This document shows positions 1 through 9,934 of a DNA stretch of 64,000 nucleotides, piece after piece. This DNA is from Anaeropeptidivorans aminofermentans (GTDB taxonomy: Bacteria > Bacillota > Clostridia > Lachnospirales > UBA5962), in NCBI RefSeq assembly GCF_940670685.1, contig NZ_OW711693.1, positions 3,224,001 through 3,288,000 of the forward strand, read 5' to 3'. The first letter of the stretch is position 1, and each line of letters starts with the position of its first letter. The notes under the pieces are model-generated. The model saw only the letters and a list, made by a program, of their open reading frames with translations, made no database searches and was not told where the DNA came from. Position numbers and translations under genes: made by a program.

Positions 1-152
1 AACGCATAATCAACCATTGAAAATAGCTTCCTTACATTTAAATACCGGTCCCATAAAAGGGCAAAAATTAACCCGATTCCAAATCTTGTAATCGTCTTAT
101 ATATAATGGGGCGTATCATATGGGGCTTGTATATTTCTGATATTTTTTTCAT
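1..152 (-). CDS. Membrane protein, 5' end only
   Basis: The reading frame opens at an ATG whose complement ends at 152 and runs out of the left edge of the window, so about 50 residues are visible. They begin MKKISEIYKPHMIRP and include a hydrophobic stretch (FGIGLIFALLW) consistent with one membrane segment. An AAAGGG motif lies a few bases before the ATG, which favours it over the in-frame ATG at 119. The family is not recognised. It is separated from the next gene by about 560 bases that carry repeats and a terminator. Confidence 0.5.
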   Translation of the reverse strand, partial: MKKISEIYKPHMIRPIIYKTITRFGIGLIFALLWDRYLNVRKLFSMVDYA

Positions 153-194
153 ATTTGAATACCCTTTCGGAACAAAATATATAATTATACTATA

Positions 195-330
195 AGTTAA
201 TTTGCTTTTATGACCCCTGTTAGTGTATGACTTTGGAAGATATACCTATTGAGTTTATAGTATAGTTTACAAACAAGCTTTTATCTTTATGGAACTATAG
301 CAAATAAGAGAAAAGCAAACTGATAATGCT
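195..330. repeat. Family B short inverted-repeat element (diverged)
   Basis: An AATTTGCTTTT motif near the left end and AAAAGCAAACTGATAATGCTAC near the right end form imperfect terminal inverted repeats. Related copies lie at 9814-9900 and about 10566-10655. It is immediately followed by a family A element. It is non-coding and MITE-like. Confidence 0.45.
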
Positions 331-331
331 A

Positions 332-472
332 CTATAAGTAAATTTAAAGTGAAACAGTAACAAAATCATATATTCACAAAGATTCAAGAATGTACTGTTT
401 CCGAAGGAAGTCCGTGTTTTTGAATCTGTAACAAATAGGTTTTTGTTACTTCTTTATAGAAAACTTACTATA
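332..472. repeat. Family A MITE-like element, copy 1
   Basis: About 140 bp bounded by TATAGTAAATTT-like termini. It has the internal layout seen in all copies: a GTAGCAAA-like motif, an inner imperfect palindrome around a GAAGGAA(A/G)TCCGTG core, then a TTTTGTTACTTCTT stretch. Other copies are at 14183, 25189 (inverted), 29542, 37771 and 41026. Confidence 0.65.
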
Positions 473-518
473 TTTCATATAAATTCAAGTATAGTACGCT
501 CTCTATATTCTGTCAATT

Positions 519-556
519 AAAAGGGGGCGTTGCAAAATAAATTTGCAGCACCCCAC
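519..556 (-). terminator. Rho-independent terminator after oligopeptide operon 1
   Basis: On the minus strand a GGGGTGCTGCAAA / TTTGCAACGCCCC hairpin is followed by a T run. It lies about 160 bases beyond the stop of the last transporter gene and probably ends that operon. Confidence 0.55.
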
Positions 557-717
557 TTTTTCGTTTAAAACCCAAAGAGCTTTAATCAAAACATCATAGG
601 AATAATAGCCATTCTTCCACTTTTCTAAGGAAAAGCCAAAACATGCCGTTTCCTTTGGAAGGCCAACCTCCTCTTGGGTTATTAATTTAAGAATCTAATC
701 AGCATAAATAAGTGAAC

Positions 718-1656
718 CTATGCCTTTGCAAGTTCTTCTCTGTACTTCTCAAGCTCACGCTGATTGCCGTAAATGAAGTGGCCTTCGAGAATTTCTTCCC
801 AAACCGGTTTATCAACTGAATAATCATGAACCGATGGGTCGTAAATAAATAATTTCTTCTTCTTTTCCACTTCAGGGTCTGGCTGGGGCACCGCAGATAG
901 CAGCGCCTTTGTATAAGGATGCAATGGGTGGCGGAACAGTTCTTCAGACTCTGCAAGCTCAACGATTCTTCCTTTATGAATAACCGCTATTCTGTCGGAT
1001 ATAAAGCGTACAACAGATAAGTCATGAGAAATAAAGAGATATGTAAGGTCTCTGTTATTTTTCAGGCGGTTCAAAAGATTCAGAACCTGAGCACGGATAG
1101 AAACGTCCAAAGCGGAAATTGGCTCGTCGGCAACGATGAATTCCGGCTCCATAACCAATGCCCTTGCAATACCGATACGCTGCCTCTGGCCGCCGGAGAA
1201 CTCGTGAGGGAAGCGGGAAGCAAATTCCGGCAGAAGGCCTACTTCTCTAAGGGCCTGCTGAACCTTTTCTTCACGCTCGGCATCATTTTTATAAAGGCGG
1301 TGGTTAATTAATCCCTCTGATACAATATAGTCTACCTTTGCTCTTTCATTGAGAGAAGCCATCGGGTCCTGGAAAATCATCTGGCATTTGCGGATAATCT
1401 CTTTATCAAGCTCTTTAGAAATTTTACCGCTGATTTTCCGGCCTTTGAAATAAATCTCTCCGCCTGCCGCAGGATTAATCCTAAGGATTGTACGGCCAAT
1501 GGTGGTTTTTCCGGAACCTGATTCCCCAACAAGAGAAAATGTCTCGCCTTTATAAATATCAAAATTAACGTCTTGAACGGCTACGAATTCTTTTCTGCCG
1601 GAACCAAAACTAACCTTTAAATTTTTAACCTCAATTAATTTTTCTTTTCCTGCCAT
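718..1656 (-). CDS. Oligopeptide ABC transporter ATP-binding protein (OppF-like)
   Basis: A 312-residue cytoplasmic ATPase that would power peptide import together with its OppD-like partner just upstream. Walker A is GESGSGKTT at residues 44-52, the Q-loop is QDPMASLN near 96, the signature is FSGGQRQR at 153-160, and Walker B plus the catalytic glutamate are IVADEP at 174-179. The C-terminal part carries the usual [12 protein letters not shown] motif. It lacks the cysteine cluster that often closes OppD/OppF proteins and that is present in the second transporter of this window. It is the last gene of a five-gene operon, with 4 bases between it and the preceding gene. Confidence 0.9.
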   Translation of the reverse strand: MAGKEKLIEVKNLKVSFGSGRKEFVAVQDVNFDIYKGETFSLVGESGSGKTTIGRTILRINPAAGGEIYFKGRKISGKISKELDKEIIRKCQMIFQDPMASLNERAKVDYIVSEGLINHRLYKNDAEREEKVQQALREVGLLPEFASRFPHEFSGGQRQRIGIARALVMEPEFIVADEPISALDVSIRAQVLNLLNRLKNNRDLTYLFISHDLSVVRFISDRIAVIHKGRIVELAESEELFRHPLHPYTKALLSAVPQPDPEVEKKKKLFIYDPSVHDYSVDKPVWEEILEGHFIYGNQRELEKYREELAKA

Positions 1657-1660
1657 GCCA

Positions 1661-2701
1661 TTAACCTCTCTTTCTTAATCTCTCACGCATACGAAGAATG
1701 GCTTCCGGCTGCTCAATTTTAGGAGCCCTTGGGTCCAGATACCATGTCTTTGCCTTGTGAGTTTCAGAAATACTGAAAAATGGTGGCTCTTTTACGAAGT
1801 CAATCGCCAATGCTCTCTTGTTACGGGGAGCAAATGCGTCGCCTACGATGGTATTAAATAAGTTCGGCGGCGTACCTTCTATGGAAGGAAGCTCTTCGCC
1901 TTTTACCCCAAGCTGAGGAAGGGCCGATAAAAGCGCCCATGTATACGGATGCCAAGCGTCGTAGAAAATCTCGTTTACAAGACCGTATTCTACAATCTGG
2001 CCGGCATACATAACCGCAACACGATCGGCTACATTGGCAACAACCCCAAGGTCATGGGTAATATAAATAACTGTCATTTTAAGTTCACGCTGCAGACTGT
2101 GGATCAAATCCAGAATCTGGGCTTGAATTGTAACATCCAGAGCAGTTGTAGGCTCATCGCAAATAAGAACCTGAGGACGGCAGGCAACAGCAATTGCAAT
2201 AACAACACGCTGCCTCATACCGCCGGAGAACTCATGAGGGTACTGATTATAGCGGCGTTCCGGATCCGGAATACCTACTTTTTTCAGCATTTCAATAGCT
2301 TCGGCCTTGGCTTCTGAGCCCTTTAATCCCTGATGCAGTTCAACACTTTCCTGAATCTGGGTCCCTATTTTTTTAAGAGGGTTTAAAGAGGTCATGGGGT
2401 CCTGCATAACCATTGCAATTTTTTTGCCTCGGATTCGAAGCCATTCCTTCTCAGTCTTATACTTTGAAATGTCTACTCCGTCATATAGAATAGAGCCTCC
2501 GGTAATGCTGCCGTTTGCATCAAGCATTCCAACAAAAGATTTTGTAAATACCGATTTGCCGGAGCCTGATTCCCCTACGATTGCCAGTGTCTCGCCTTCA
2601 TACAGATCTATAGAACACTTTCGGATAGCTGTTAATCTGCGGCCACGTAAACTGAACTGGATTTCCACATCCTTAGCAGATAAAATATGCTCTTTTGCCA
2701 T
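1661..2701 (-). CDS. Oligopeptide ABC transporter ATP-binding protein (OppD-like)
   Basis: A 346-residue ATPase with Walker A GESGSGKS near residues 43-50, Q-loop [14 protein letters not shown], signature FSGGMRQR and Walker [13 protein letters not shown]. After the nucleotide-binding domain the oligopeptide-transporter tail follows ([14 protein letters not shown], then [10 protein letters not shown]). The cysteines common at this point in OppD proteins are replaced by [12 protein letters not shown], so this branch lacks the cysteine motif. An AGGAGG site precedes the ATG. Its partners are the OppF-like ATPase downstream and the two permeases upstream. Confidence 0.9.
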   Translation of the reverse strand: MAKEHILSAKDVEIQFSLRGRRLTAIRKCSIDLYEGETLAIVGESGSGKSVFTKSFVGMLDANGSITGGSILYDGVDISKYKTEKEWLRIRGKKIAMVMQDPMTSLNPLKKIGTQIQESVELHQGLKGSEAKAEAIEMLKKVGIPDPERRYNQYPHEFSGGMRQRVVIAIAVACRPQVLICDEPTTALDVTIQAQILDLIHSLQRELKMTVIYITHDLGVVANVADRVAVMYAGQIVEYGLVNEIFYDAWHPYTWALLSALPQLGVKGEELPSIEGTPPNLFNTIVGDAFAPRNKRALAIDFVKEPPFFSISETHKAKTWYLDPRAPKIEQPEAILRMRERLRKRG

Positions 2702-2720
2702 TTATGTTTTCCTCCTGTTC

Positions 2721-3665
2721 CTATACGTGGTTTCTTGGGTCTGAAGCGTCAGAGAATGCATTACCTATCAAATAGAATGTTACTGTAATGACAGATACAA
2801 TAACCGCCGGGAAAATCAGTAAATACGGATAATCCAAGAAGAAACTGCGTGCATTTCTAAGCAAAATACCCAAAGAAGGCGTATTAATGTCGAGACCAAG
2901 CCCCAAATAAGAGAGCATGGATTCCATGGATATGGTTCCTGGAATGGACAATGCCAGCCTCAGAATTATAACGCTTATAAGCTGCGGTAAAATGTTTTTT
3001 ATTAAAACACGGTGAACCGGCGTACCTAATGTTCTTGAGGCAAGATTATATTCCCTGTCACGATAAATCATAACAAGGTTTCTAACGTTTCTTGCCATAA
3101 CCAGCCATCCGAAGCAAATAAGAGAGGTTGCCATTATGGTGAAGCTTTGTCCGATAAGAAGCGCAATCAAAGTCATGTATATAATCATCGGAACGTTATT
3201 TATAAGATTATAAAGCTCAGTAAAAAAACGGTCAAGCTTGCGAACATATCCCCAGATACAGCCTATGGTAATACCCAAAAGGCATTCGCCGATTGCTACT
3301 ATAAGCGCAAGCTTAATAGATGTTTGGGAAGCATACCATACCTGGCACCAATAATCACGACCAATATTATCCGTACCAAACCAGTATTCGGAATTGGGGC
3401 TTATAAAGGATTTGGCGCTGTCCGTCACAAGGGTTTGATAATCGTATTTTCCTATTGCGAGAGCAACGAAGGAAAATATAACTAAAAGTATAAATATAAT
3501 TGACAGTACTACGGCAGATCTTCTTTTAAGAAAGTTTTGAAGAACAGACTTCCAATAGGAATAATCTGAGTAGCCGGTCATTTCCGCCGCCTCAGGAGAA
3601 TACTCTACGAAGGTAAAAAGATCATCTTCATTTGTCTGAGCTGCTATATTGTTCTGATCTTCCAC
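2721..3665 (-). CDS. Oligopeptide ABC transporter permease (OppC-like)
   Basis: A 314-residue inner-membrane permease. A cytoplasmic N-terminal tail of about 50 residues is followed by a first membrane segment (VVLSIIFILLVIFSFVALAIG), a periplasmic loop containing FGTDNIGRDYWCQVWYA (the GTDxxGRD motif typical of OppC/DppC), and the binding-protein-dependent transport domain with an EAA-like loop (NLASRTLGTPVHRVLIKNILPQ). It overlaps the upstream oppB-like stop by one base, so the two permeases are probably translationally coupled. Confidence 0.92.
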   Translation of the reverse strand: MEDQNNIAAQTNEDDLFTFVEYSPEAAEMTGYSDYSYWKSVLQNFLKRRSAVVLSIIFILLVIFSFVALAIGKYDYQTLVTDSAKSFISPNSEYWFGTDNIGRDYWCQVWYASQTSIKLALIVAIGECLLGITIGCIWGYVRKLDRFFTELYNLINNVPMIIYMTLIALLIGQSFTIMATSLICFGWLVMARNVRNLVMIYRDREYNLASRTLGTPVHRVLIKNILPQLISVIILRLALSIPGTISMESMLSYLGLGLDINTPSLGILLRNARSFFLDYPYLLIFPAVIVSVITVTFYLIGNAFSDASDPRNHV

Positions 3666-4615
3666 TATCTTGTACCTCCTTTGCTTGTAAGGGTAATTCT
3701 TGGGTCAACAAGCATCATAAGCACGTCCCCCAGAAACAGCCCTGTAATACTCAAAACCGAATAGAGAATAACCAAAGTCTGGACAACATTTAAGTCATAA
3801 CGATTAATAGAGTCCGTTAACAAGGGGCCCATGCCGGGAACGGAGAAGAATCTTTCCACAAGCAAGGATCCGCCTATAGTAGTAAGCAAAGAAGCAGGCA
3901 AATACTGAGCAAGAGGCACGAAGGCGTTTCTAAGTACATGCTTTGTCATAATGCTTTTGGTGGACATGCCCTTGATACGGGCAAGCTTTATATAGTCCTT
4001 GTTAATTTCGTCAATCATATATCTTCTTGTCCAAAGTGCCCACCATGCTATGGAAAGCATGGCGAGACACGTAATTGGCAGAATGCTTGAAGGTCCCGGA
4101 TTTCTCGTGGAATAAAGGGACGGCAGGTCTAAGACTCGCGATCCGAATATCAATACCAGAGAATAGGAGACCAAAGGCGGTACCGCATTGACAAAGATCG
4201 TATAGGCTGTACCGATATGGTCCGGGATTCTGTTTTTAAACTGAGCCTGAACAATACCCAATGCAATACCGACTACTATGGCAATGCCAAGGGAAGTTAA
4301 ACCCAGCCTCATGGAAATTTGAAATTTGCTACTTATGACCTTCACTACAGGCACACCGTTTTGAATTCTTCTTGACTCACCAAAGTCAAATCGAAGTAAT
4401 TGCCCATAAAAACGGAATAGCTGTTCAGGAACAGGGTCTAGAAGGCCTGCTGCCAGCAGCTGCTCATTTTTTTGCTGCTCCGTAAATTTCATCAGCTGGT
4501 CCTCTGTGAAATAATAGTCGGTTGGGAGCATTCTAAGGAGCAGAAATACGGCTGTCACAACGATAAGTATCGTTACAAGAGATTGTACCAGCCTTTTCAG
4601 CGTATATTTAAGCAT
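3665..4615 (-). CDS. Oligopeptide ABC transporter permease (OppB-like)
   Basis: A 316-residue permease starting MLKYTLKRLVQSLVTILIVVTAVFLLLRMLP, the standard OppB/DppB opening. The central region has several membrane segments, and the EAA loop appears as YIKLARIKGMSTKSIMTKHVLRNAFVPL. The C-terminus contains ERFFSVPGMGPLLTDSINRYD, a hallmark of the family. It starts 6 bases after the binding-protein gene ends and overlaps the next permease by one base. Confidence 0.92.
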   Translation of the reverse strand: MLKYTLKRLVQSLVTILIVVTAVFLLLRMLPTDYYFTEDQLMKFTEQQKNEQLLAAGLLDPVPEQLFRFYGQLLRFDFGESRRIQNGVPVVKVISSKFQISMRLGLTSLGIAIVVGIALGIVQAQFKNRIPDHIGTAYTIFVNAVPPLVSYSLVLIFGSRVLDLPSLYSTRNPGPSSILPITCLAMLSIAWWALWTRRYMIDEINKDYIKLARIKGMSTKSIMTKHVLRNAFVPLAQYLPASLLTTIGGSLLVERFFSVPGMGPLLTDSINRYDLNVVQTLVILYSVLSITGLFLGDVLMMLVDPRITLTSKGGTR

Positions 4616-4621
4616 CGTCTC

Positions 4622-6649
4622 TTATTTACCTGCAGCGTGCTCTGCCGCAAGGGCTTCCGCCTCTTCTGCAGTATAGGCATCTACAGAAGTTCTCCAATTT
4701 TTCATTTTTTCATTCTGAATACCGAACATGGCATTCATTCTGCTGGTGTTGTCAATCTTTGATAAAGCCCAAGGTACCTGATAATGGCATGGGAGCACTA
4801 AAACGTTGTCAAGCATGAATGCTTCAGCCTTTGCGTATGCTGCATAACGAGCATCCATATCGGTTGTAATGGCATCAGCTTCTTCAACTAATCTGGTATA
4901 TTCCTTGTAAGCTGCAATAAGGTCTTTATTGGCTTCTGTTTCTTCAGTTATTTGATTCATGTAAGAATAGTTTTGAGAATAGTAAGCGTTGTCATTTCCA
5001 TAAGCTTCCTGGCCAAGGTAGTTCTGAGGATCACCATAGTCAGCGCCCCATCCGTTGATTACGAAGGAGTGAAGGTGGGGATTAACAACTTCCTGTCTTA
5101 CACTTGAAACATAAGTTTTAATATTTAATTTAACAAAATCGTCTCCAAGGGTGCTTGACATTGCCTGCTTAAGAACATTAGCAGTGTCAAGGGCAGTCTG
5201 GCTGGAGGCTGAAATATAGTAATCTACTTCTACGGGGAATGTTACGCCGAGAGCCGTAAGTTCTTCCATAGCCTGTTTCTTATACTCTGCAAATTTTCCG
5301 GCGTCAAGCCTTGCCATTGTTTCACCGTTTGCCTCAGGAAGGCCTAATTCTTCCCTTACAAGTTCGGTATACTCTATACCGTCTGAGTTATAGATGAGAC
5401 CTCTCATAGTGTAGAAATTATTTTCGCAAACCATAGGTGTAATCGCATTTGTTCTCTTGTAGTATTCTTTCAAATCAAGGCCGTAGAACCATGCTTTTCT
5501 GAAAGCTGTGTTGGCAATTGCAGTGTTCCAGTTTGTATCTGGAGTACCGTCTTCTTTATTTTTGTTGTAGTTAAAGTGGAACTGGTATGAATACTTGGAA
5601 GGAACGTCTGGAACCATGTAATTGTAGAATTCATGGTTAGGATTTCCGCTGATTGTCTTAACAACGCCTTCTGTAAGCTGAACATAGTCAATCTCACCTG
5701 ACTGATAAAGCTGGAACCCAACGTCATTAGATTCCATCATCTTAAATGTTACCGTATCAAATCTATCGCTTTCTGTATCCCAATATAAAGGATTTTTTGT
5801 ATATATTTTTTCATTGCCGTGAATGAAGGATGTCATGGTGTAAGCACCGTTATACCACATATTTTCGTTGTTCATTGATGCTACTTTATCAGGTCCGCCT
5901 AATTCGTCAACCATCGCCTGAGCCATGGGATAGAGGCAGTTGTATGTTGCTACTGTGTCAAAATATGGCTTTTCTGTAATGCAGTGATAAATAAGGGTGT
6001 AATCGTCTGGCGTTTCAAGGCCTACCATTTCACGGAATTTGGAGCCTTCCGCTGCTGTAAGCGCTTTGGCTTCATCAGCTGAAAGAGCCTTAGTATATTC
6101 ATAATATTCTTCTGCGCCTGTAATCATTTCAATAGGCATAGAAGTATTGTTAGAATCGTTTTTATGGAAGTTCAGTATCCACTCAAGGCCTGTCGCAAAG
6201 TCCTGAGCATTACAAACTGCTTTTTCTGCGCCGTTCACGTCAACCCATTTTACATCGTCGCGGAGTTTAAAGGTCCATGTAAGGCCGCCGTCTTCTGTTC
6301 CCCACTCTTTTGCAATTGCAGGTACCAGCTTACCGTATGTATCTACTTCAAGAAGAGGATCAACAAGGTTTGTTAAGTTTTCAGAGTCCTCTGCTCTCTG
6401 GCTTTTAAGAATGTTAAATGTTTCAAGCTCTCTGGTTAACAATATGCCGCGCACTAAATCCTTGATTGGTTCAGCGTCATTTTTAGCACTTGGAGCCGCT
6501 TCTGTAGGCTTATCTGTTTTCTCAGTCGATGCCTCTTTCTGTGGCTCATTGTTATTAGCAGCATTGTTGTTACCGTTGCCGCCGCATGCGCTCAATACAA
6601 ATATAGCTGAAAGAGCAAGCGCGAGGGCGCGTGATAAAGTTTTCTTCAT
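4622..6649 (-). CDS. Oligopeptide-binding lipoprotein (OppA-like, SBP family 5)
   Basis: The extracellular, lipid-anchored receptor of the transporter, 675 residues from the chosen start. The signal peptide MKKTLSRALALALSAIFVLSACGG has the lipobox LSAC, followed by a low-complexity linker rich in N, E, K and T. The mature part shows family-5 features such as LTNLVDPLLEVDTYGKLVPAIAKEW and LTWTFKLRDDVKWVD. An AGGAGG site lies 9 bases before the ATG at 6649; the ATG three codons earlier overlaps that site and is unlikely. It is the first gene of the operon. A long 5' intergenic region precedes it. Confidence 0.92.
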   Translation of the reverse strand: MKKTLSRALALALSAIFVLSACGGNGNNNAANNNEPQKEASTEKTDKPTEAAPSAKNDAEPIKDLVRGILLTRELETFNILKSQRAEDSENLTNLVDPLLEVDTYGKLVPAIAKEWGTEDGGLTWTFKLRDDVKWVDVNGAEKAVCNAQDFATGLEWILNFHKNDSNNTSMPIEMITGAEEYYEYTKALSADEAKALTAAEGSKFREMVGLETPDDYTLIYHCITEKPYFDTVATYNCLYPMAQAMVDELGGPDKVASMNNENMWYNGAYTMTSFIHGNEKIYTKNPLYWDTESDRFDTVTFKMMESNDVGFQLYQSGEIDYVQLTEGVVKTISGNPNHEFYNYMVPDVPSKYSYQFHFNYNKNKEDGTPDTNWNTAIANTAFRKAWFYGLDLKEYYKRTNAITPMVCENNFYTMRGLIYNSDGIEYTELVREELGLPEANGETMARLDAGKFAEYKKQAMEELTALGVTFPVEVDYYISASSQTALDTANVLKQAMSSTLGDDFVKLNIKTYVSSVRQEVVNPHLHSFVINGWGADYGDPQNYLGQEAYGNDNAYYSQNYSYMNQITEETEANKDLIAAYKEYTRLVEEADAITTDMDARYAAYAKAEAFMLDNVLVLPCHYQVPWALSKIDNTSRMNAMFGIQNEKMKNWRTSVDAYTAEEAEALAAEHAAGK

Positions 6650-7560
6650 AAAATACATCCTCCTTTATTATTATAAATAATATCCTCTGGGAGACCAGCC
6701 CATAGGAACCTGCCTGTTAACATACTTAATCCACTTACAGATAACAGCAGGAATTTTTGATGTGCATAATGCCCTTTCCATCAGAGAAGCATAGCAGTGA
6801 ATAATTTAAACAAAAATTCTCTCTGATTGAATAGGGCACATAGCAATATTCATCGTATTTAGGATAGCAGACATCATATTATTTGTCAATATTATATAGT
6901 TAGTATATAAATTACGAATCTTTTATGTATGATATACCTAATTTTATTCAGCAACTTCTTTGTTTATAGACTAAATTTGATATTTTTCAATCAAATTCTG
7001 CAATTTTATGCATATTTTTATACCTTAATACATCAAAGCATTTTAAGCTGCCGAATGGAGATGAACCATTGCATAGTACCAGTCGTAATTTGACAGATTT
7101 TTTCTGTTATTTTACTGAATATTTTACATTCTATTGTCTATGCAGAAATGTCTGTGTAACAATTAAAAATTATCAAACCGCCTTTCCTCACAAATTATTA
7201 TTATAATAAACATTTCTGGTAGCATTCCTTCAATGTTTAGTATACACCTGTTTGTTATTTTAAGACATTTTTTTGTATATAAGGCCGTCATAGTTTAAAC
7301 AAAAAAACACTTAATTAAACCACATAATAATATAATTGAAATTTACATAAATATCAATGGGTTTTTTATCCTTTCCTTCTTACTTTCAATTAAGTGTCAA
7401 AATATATAGTTCATATTATTTTTTATTAAATAATTAGGGAAGAAAGTCCAAAAATATAGATTTTTTTATCTTTGTATTTTTGTATATAAATCATAATAAT
7501 ATTAATAATCAAGTAGGCATTATAATGAAATTCATACTTTCACTTTGGGATAAAAACAAA
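6650..7560. other. AT-rich intergenic region upstream of oligopeptide operon 1
   Basis: About 900 bases without an ORF that looks coding. It should hold the promoter of the oligopeptide operon. No riboswitch, tRNA or repeat family was recognised here. Confidence 0.4.
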
Positions 7561-7589
7561 TTGACAATATAATGCAAGAATAATAGATT
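7561..7589 (+). promoter_or_regulatory. Candidate sigma-A promoter of a small orphan transcript
   Basis: A perfect TTGACA (7561-7566) is followed after 17 bases by TAGATT (7584-7589), matching four of six positions of the -10 consensus. Transcription would begin near 7596, only a few bases before an ATG at 7600, and would end at the terminator at 7707-7747. Confidence 0.35.
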
Positions 7590-7599
7590 TACTGAGAAT

Positions 7600-7707
7600 A
7601 TGACGTTAAAAACAAGGACTTTAAGTCTTAAAGCAAGTAATATTTTTACGCCAAAGAAGCTAAAGCTTTCTCTTATTTTAAGAAAAGGTATTCTTGGGCT
7701 AACTTAA
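7600..7707 (+). CDS. Possible 35-residue basic peptide, or a small RNA
   Basis: A short frame starts ATGACG and ends in TAA exactly where a terminator hairpin begins. The peptide (MTLKTRTLSLKASN...) is strongly basic and contains a hydrophobic patch (KLSLILRKGILGL). There is no ribosome site, and the predicted transcription start is almost at the ATG, so a coding mRNA would be leaderless. A small non-coding RNA is the alternative. It stands alone in a 1.5-kb intergenic region. Confidence 0.25.
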   Translation: MTLKTRTLSLKASNIFTPKKLKLSLILRKGILGLT

Positions 7708-7747
7708 ATATTGCCGAAAGAATAAGCTTCCGGCAATATTCTTTTTT
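7707..7747 (+). terminator. Strong plus-strand terminator
   Basis: AATATTGCCG (7707-7716) pairs perfectly with CGGCAATATT (7731-7740) and is followed by six T residues. No annotated plus-strand gene precedes it, which implies a short transcript just upstream. Confidence 0.7.
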
Positions 7748-8162
7748 AGGAATATAATGAATCATGAAATCTGTTTGGGATATATATATGAAAAAATTTG
7801 TAAAATAATTAATTCATATTATTTATAGGATGGCTTTTGTATAGGATTAATAAATGATAAATTCCCTCTAGGCCTTTTCCCGAATCCTCAGCTTTAATCT
7901 ATACTGTTTCCTTGTACAGCCTTTATGAAACAAAATGTCATATCTCATTATTTCTATCACTCATATTCAATTTATCTCCCTTTTTTAGGGCCTGTAAACT
8001 TAAAACGGCCTTCTTCCTTTGATAAAATATCATAAAATGAATCTGCCCATCCATGTTTTCAGCAATTTGCTATTTCCCCCAAATTTATATTGGTTTATTT
8101 TACTAAAATTAAAATGCATATTTATTCCTTTTTGGCTCAAATTGCAAAATGGCCAAAGTTTT

Positions 8163-9785
8163 TTATTGTTGAGATAAATTTTTGAGCTCTTCGTCAATAA
8201 TCTTTTTATCAATTCGTTCAAATAAAATAGCAGGCTCGGGTATTTGCAGCTGAGAATTAATTCTTTTAGGCTGCCAGCTAAAATCAATATTAAGCCACTG
8301 CCTTACCTTTTCTGATGAAAAGGGAAGGAAAGGCTCAAGGAGCACTGAAAGATTCGCAATCATCTGGACACAGTTTAATAGGGTCTCATTGCATTTTTCA
8401 ATATTTGTACTGCGGCTTTCCCATGGCTTTTGGGTATCAAAATACTTGTTTCCGTAACGGACAAATTCAAAAATTACATCTATGGCCTCTTTTAGGCTTC
8501 CTTTTTCAATCAGGCTTCCCACGCGGGGATAAATCTCATTAATATTCTTTTCTATTTCTTTATCTATATTTCCTTCGGGAACTATTCCGCCAAAATACCG
8601 ATATATAAATGCCAAGGTACGGTTAATAAAGTTTCCGTAGGCTCCCAATAATTCTCCATTATGAGTATTAATAAATTCTCTCCATGAAAAGTCCGTGTCC
8701 CTTTTTTCGGGCCCGTTTGAAATCAGAAAATAACGGATAGAATCGGGATTATATCGATCGACAATATCCTTAATCCATATGGCGTAATTTTGGCTTGTGG
8801 AAATCTTTCTGCCTTCAAGGGTCAGATATTCGCTTGAAATCATATCATCGGGAAGCTTCCATTTACCGCCTTCGGCAATCATAAGGGCAGGCAGAATAAT
8901 ACTATGGAAGGGGATATTATCCTTTCCATGTACGTAATAATGCCTGCTGTCTTCCTTCCATAAATCAAGATAGTCTTCTCCTCGTTCTTCGGCGACAGCT
9001 TTACTCATGGATAAATATCCGAGAACATTTTCTGCCCAGATATAAATCTTTTTATTCTCGTAGCCTTCTTTTGGAACATCAATTCCCCAATCTAAATCCC
9101 TCGTTACGGCTCTATCCCTTAGGCCTTCGTCAATATATCTTTTAGTAAACGAAACAGCATTTTTACGCCAGTGAGAACGGCCTTTAAGATAATCCCTAAG
9201 CTCTTTTTCCATCTTCGAGATGGCAATAAAAAGATGCTTCGTTGGCCTGAATTCCGGCATACTTCCGCAGACGGAGCAGTGAGGCTCCAATAAGTTTTCC
9301 GGCTCAAGCACAGTACCGCAGGCATCGCATTGATCGCCCCTTGCCTTTTCCCCGCATTCAGGGCATTTGCCTATAACAAAACGATCTGCGAGAATATTTC
9401 CGCATTGATTGCAGAAGGCTTGAGGGGCTTCTTTTTCATAGATATAATCCCCTTCATACATTGCCTTATGAAAATCCTGAACAAATTCCTTATGCTCCTC
9501 GGAAGATGTCTTTCCGTAACGGTCGTATTGAAATCCTATTTTGTCAAAGCAATAGCAAAACTCATCATGGTAATAATTGCTTATGGCTTCCGGCGACTTT
9601 TTTTCCTCTTTGGCTCTAATGGCCACAGGCGTTCCATGGCAGTCGCTTCCTGATACGAGATAGACGCTGTCTCCTTTAGCCCTATAATACCTTGCAATCA
9701 CATCGGCAGGCAAAAGAGCCGCAAGATGCCCGATATGAAGGGGCCCGTTTGCATAGGGCCAAGCGCTTCCAATTAATACTTTCAT
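8163..9785 (-). CDS. metG: Methionyl-tRNA synthetase
   Basis: Charges tRNA-Met with methionine in the cytoplasm. The 540-residue class I synthetase has the HIGH signature (HIGH, residues 17-20) and a KISTS variant of KMSKS at 327-331. The insertion holds eight cysteines in CxxC pairs (125/128, 141/144, 153/156, 170/173), so two zinc knuckles are likely. It ends without the C-terminal Trbp111-type tRNA-binding domain, so it is a short form. It is monocistronic and preceded by a methionine-type T-box leader, so expression should rise when uncharged tRNA-Met accumulates. Confidence 0.96.
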   Translation of the reverse strand: MKVLIGSAWPYANGPLHIGHLAALLPADVIARYYRAKGDSVYLVSGSDCHGTPVAIRAKEEKKSPEAISNYYHDEFCYCFDKIGFQYDRYGKTSSEEHKEFVQDFHKAMYEGDYIYEKEAPQAFCNQCGNILADRFVIGKCPECGEKARGDQCDACGTVLEPENLLEPHCSVCGSMPEFRPTKHLFIAISKMEKELRDYLKGRSHWRKNAVSFTKRYIDEGLRDRAVTRDLDWGIDVPKEGYENKKIYIWAENVLGYLSMSKAVAEERGEDYLDLWKEDSRHYYVHGKDNIPFHSIILPALMIAEGGKWKLPDDMISSEYLTLEGRKISTSQNYAIWIKDIVDRYNPDSIRYFLISNGPEKRDTDFSWREFINTHNGELLGAYGNFINRTLAFIYRYFGGIVPEGNIDKEIEKNINEIYPRVGSLIEKGSLKEAIDVIFEFVRYGNKYFDTQKPWESRSTNIEKCNETLLNCVQMIANLSVLLEPFLPFSSEKVRQWLNIDFSWQPKRINSQLQIPEPAILFERIDKKIIDEELKNLSQQ

Positions 9786-9813
9786 ATTTCTAAACCCCTT
9801 TACGTTTATGCTG

Positions 9814-9900
9814 TGTAGTAAATTTGCTTTTCTTCCGTAGTAAGGAACAGGACCTAAAAAAGCATAAAATCAAGGAAAAGCAAATTTACAATGCTACTGT
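9814..9900. repeat. Family B short inverted-repeat element
   Basis: GTAGTAAATTTGCTTTT at one end and AAAAGCAAATTTACAATGCTAC at the other form terminal inverted repeats about 87 bp apart. It sits between the metG start and its T-box terminator. Confidence 0.55.
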
Positions 9901-9934
9901 TTTATTTTCATTCGAATATGAAACAAAATGAATT

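Noticed and set aside
8030-8287. Minus-strand ORF of 85 codons overlapping the metG 3' end
   Set aside because: It is largely a shifted frame of metG followed by intergenic sequence, with no ribosome site.
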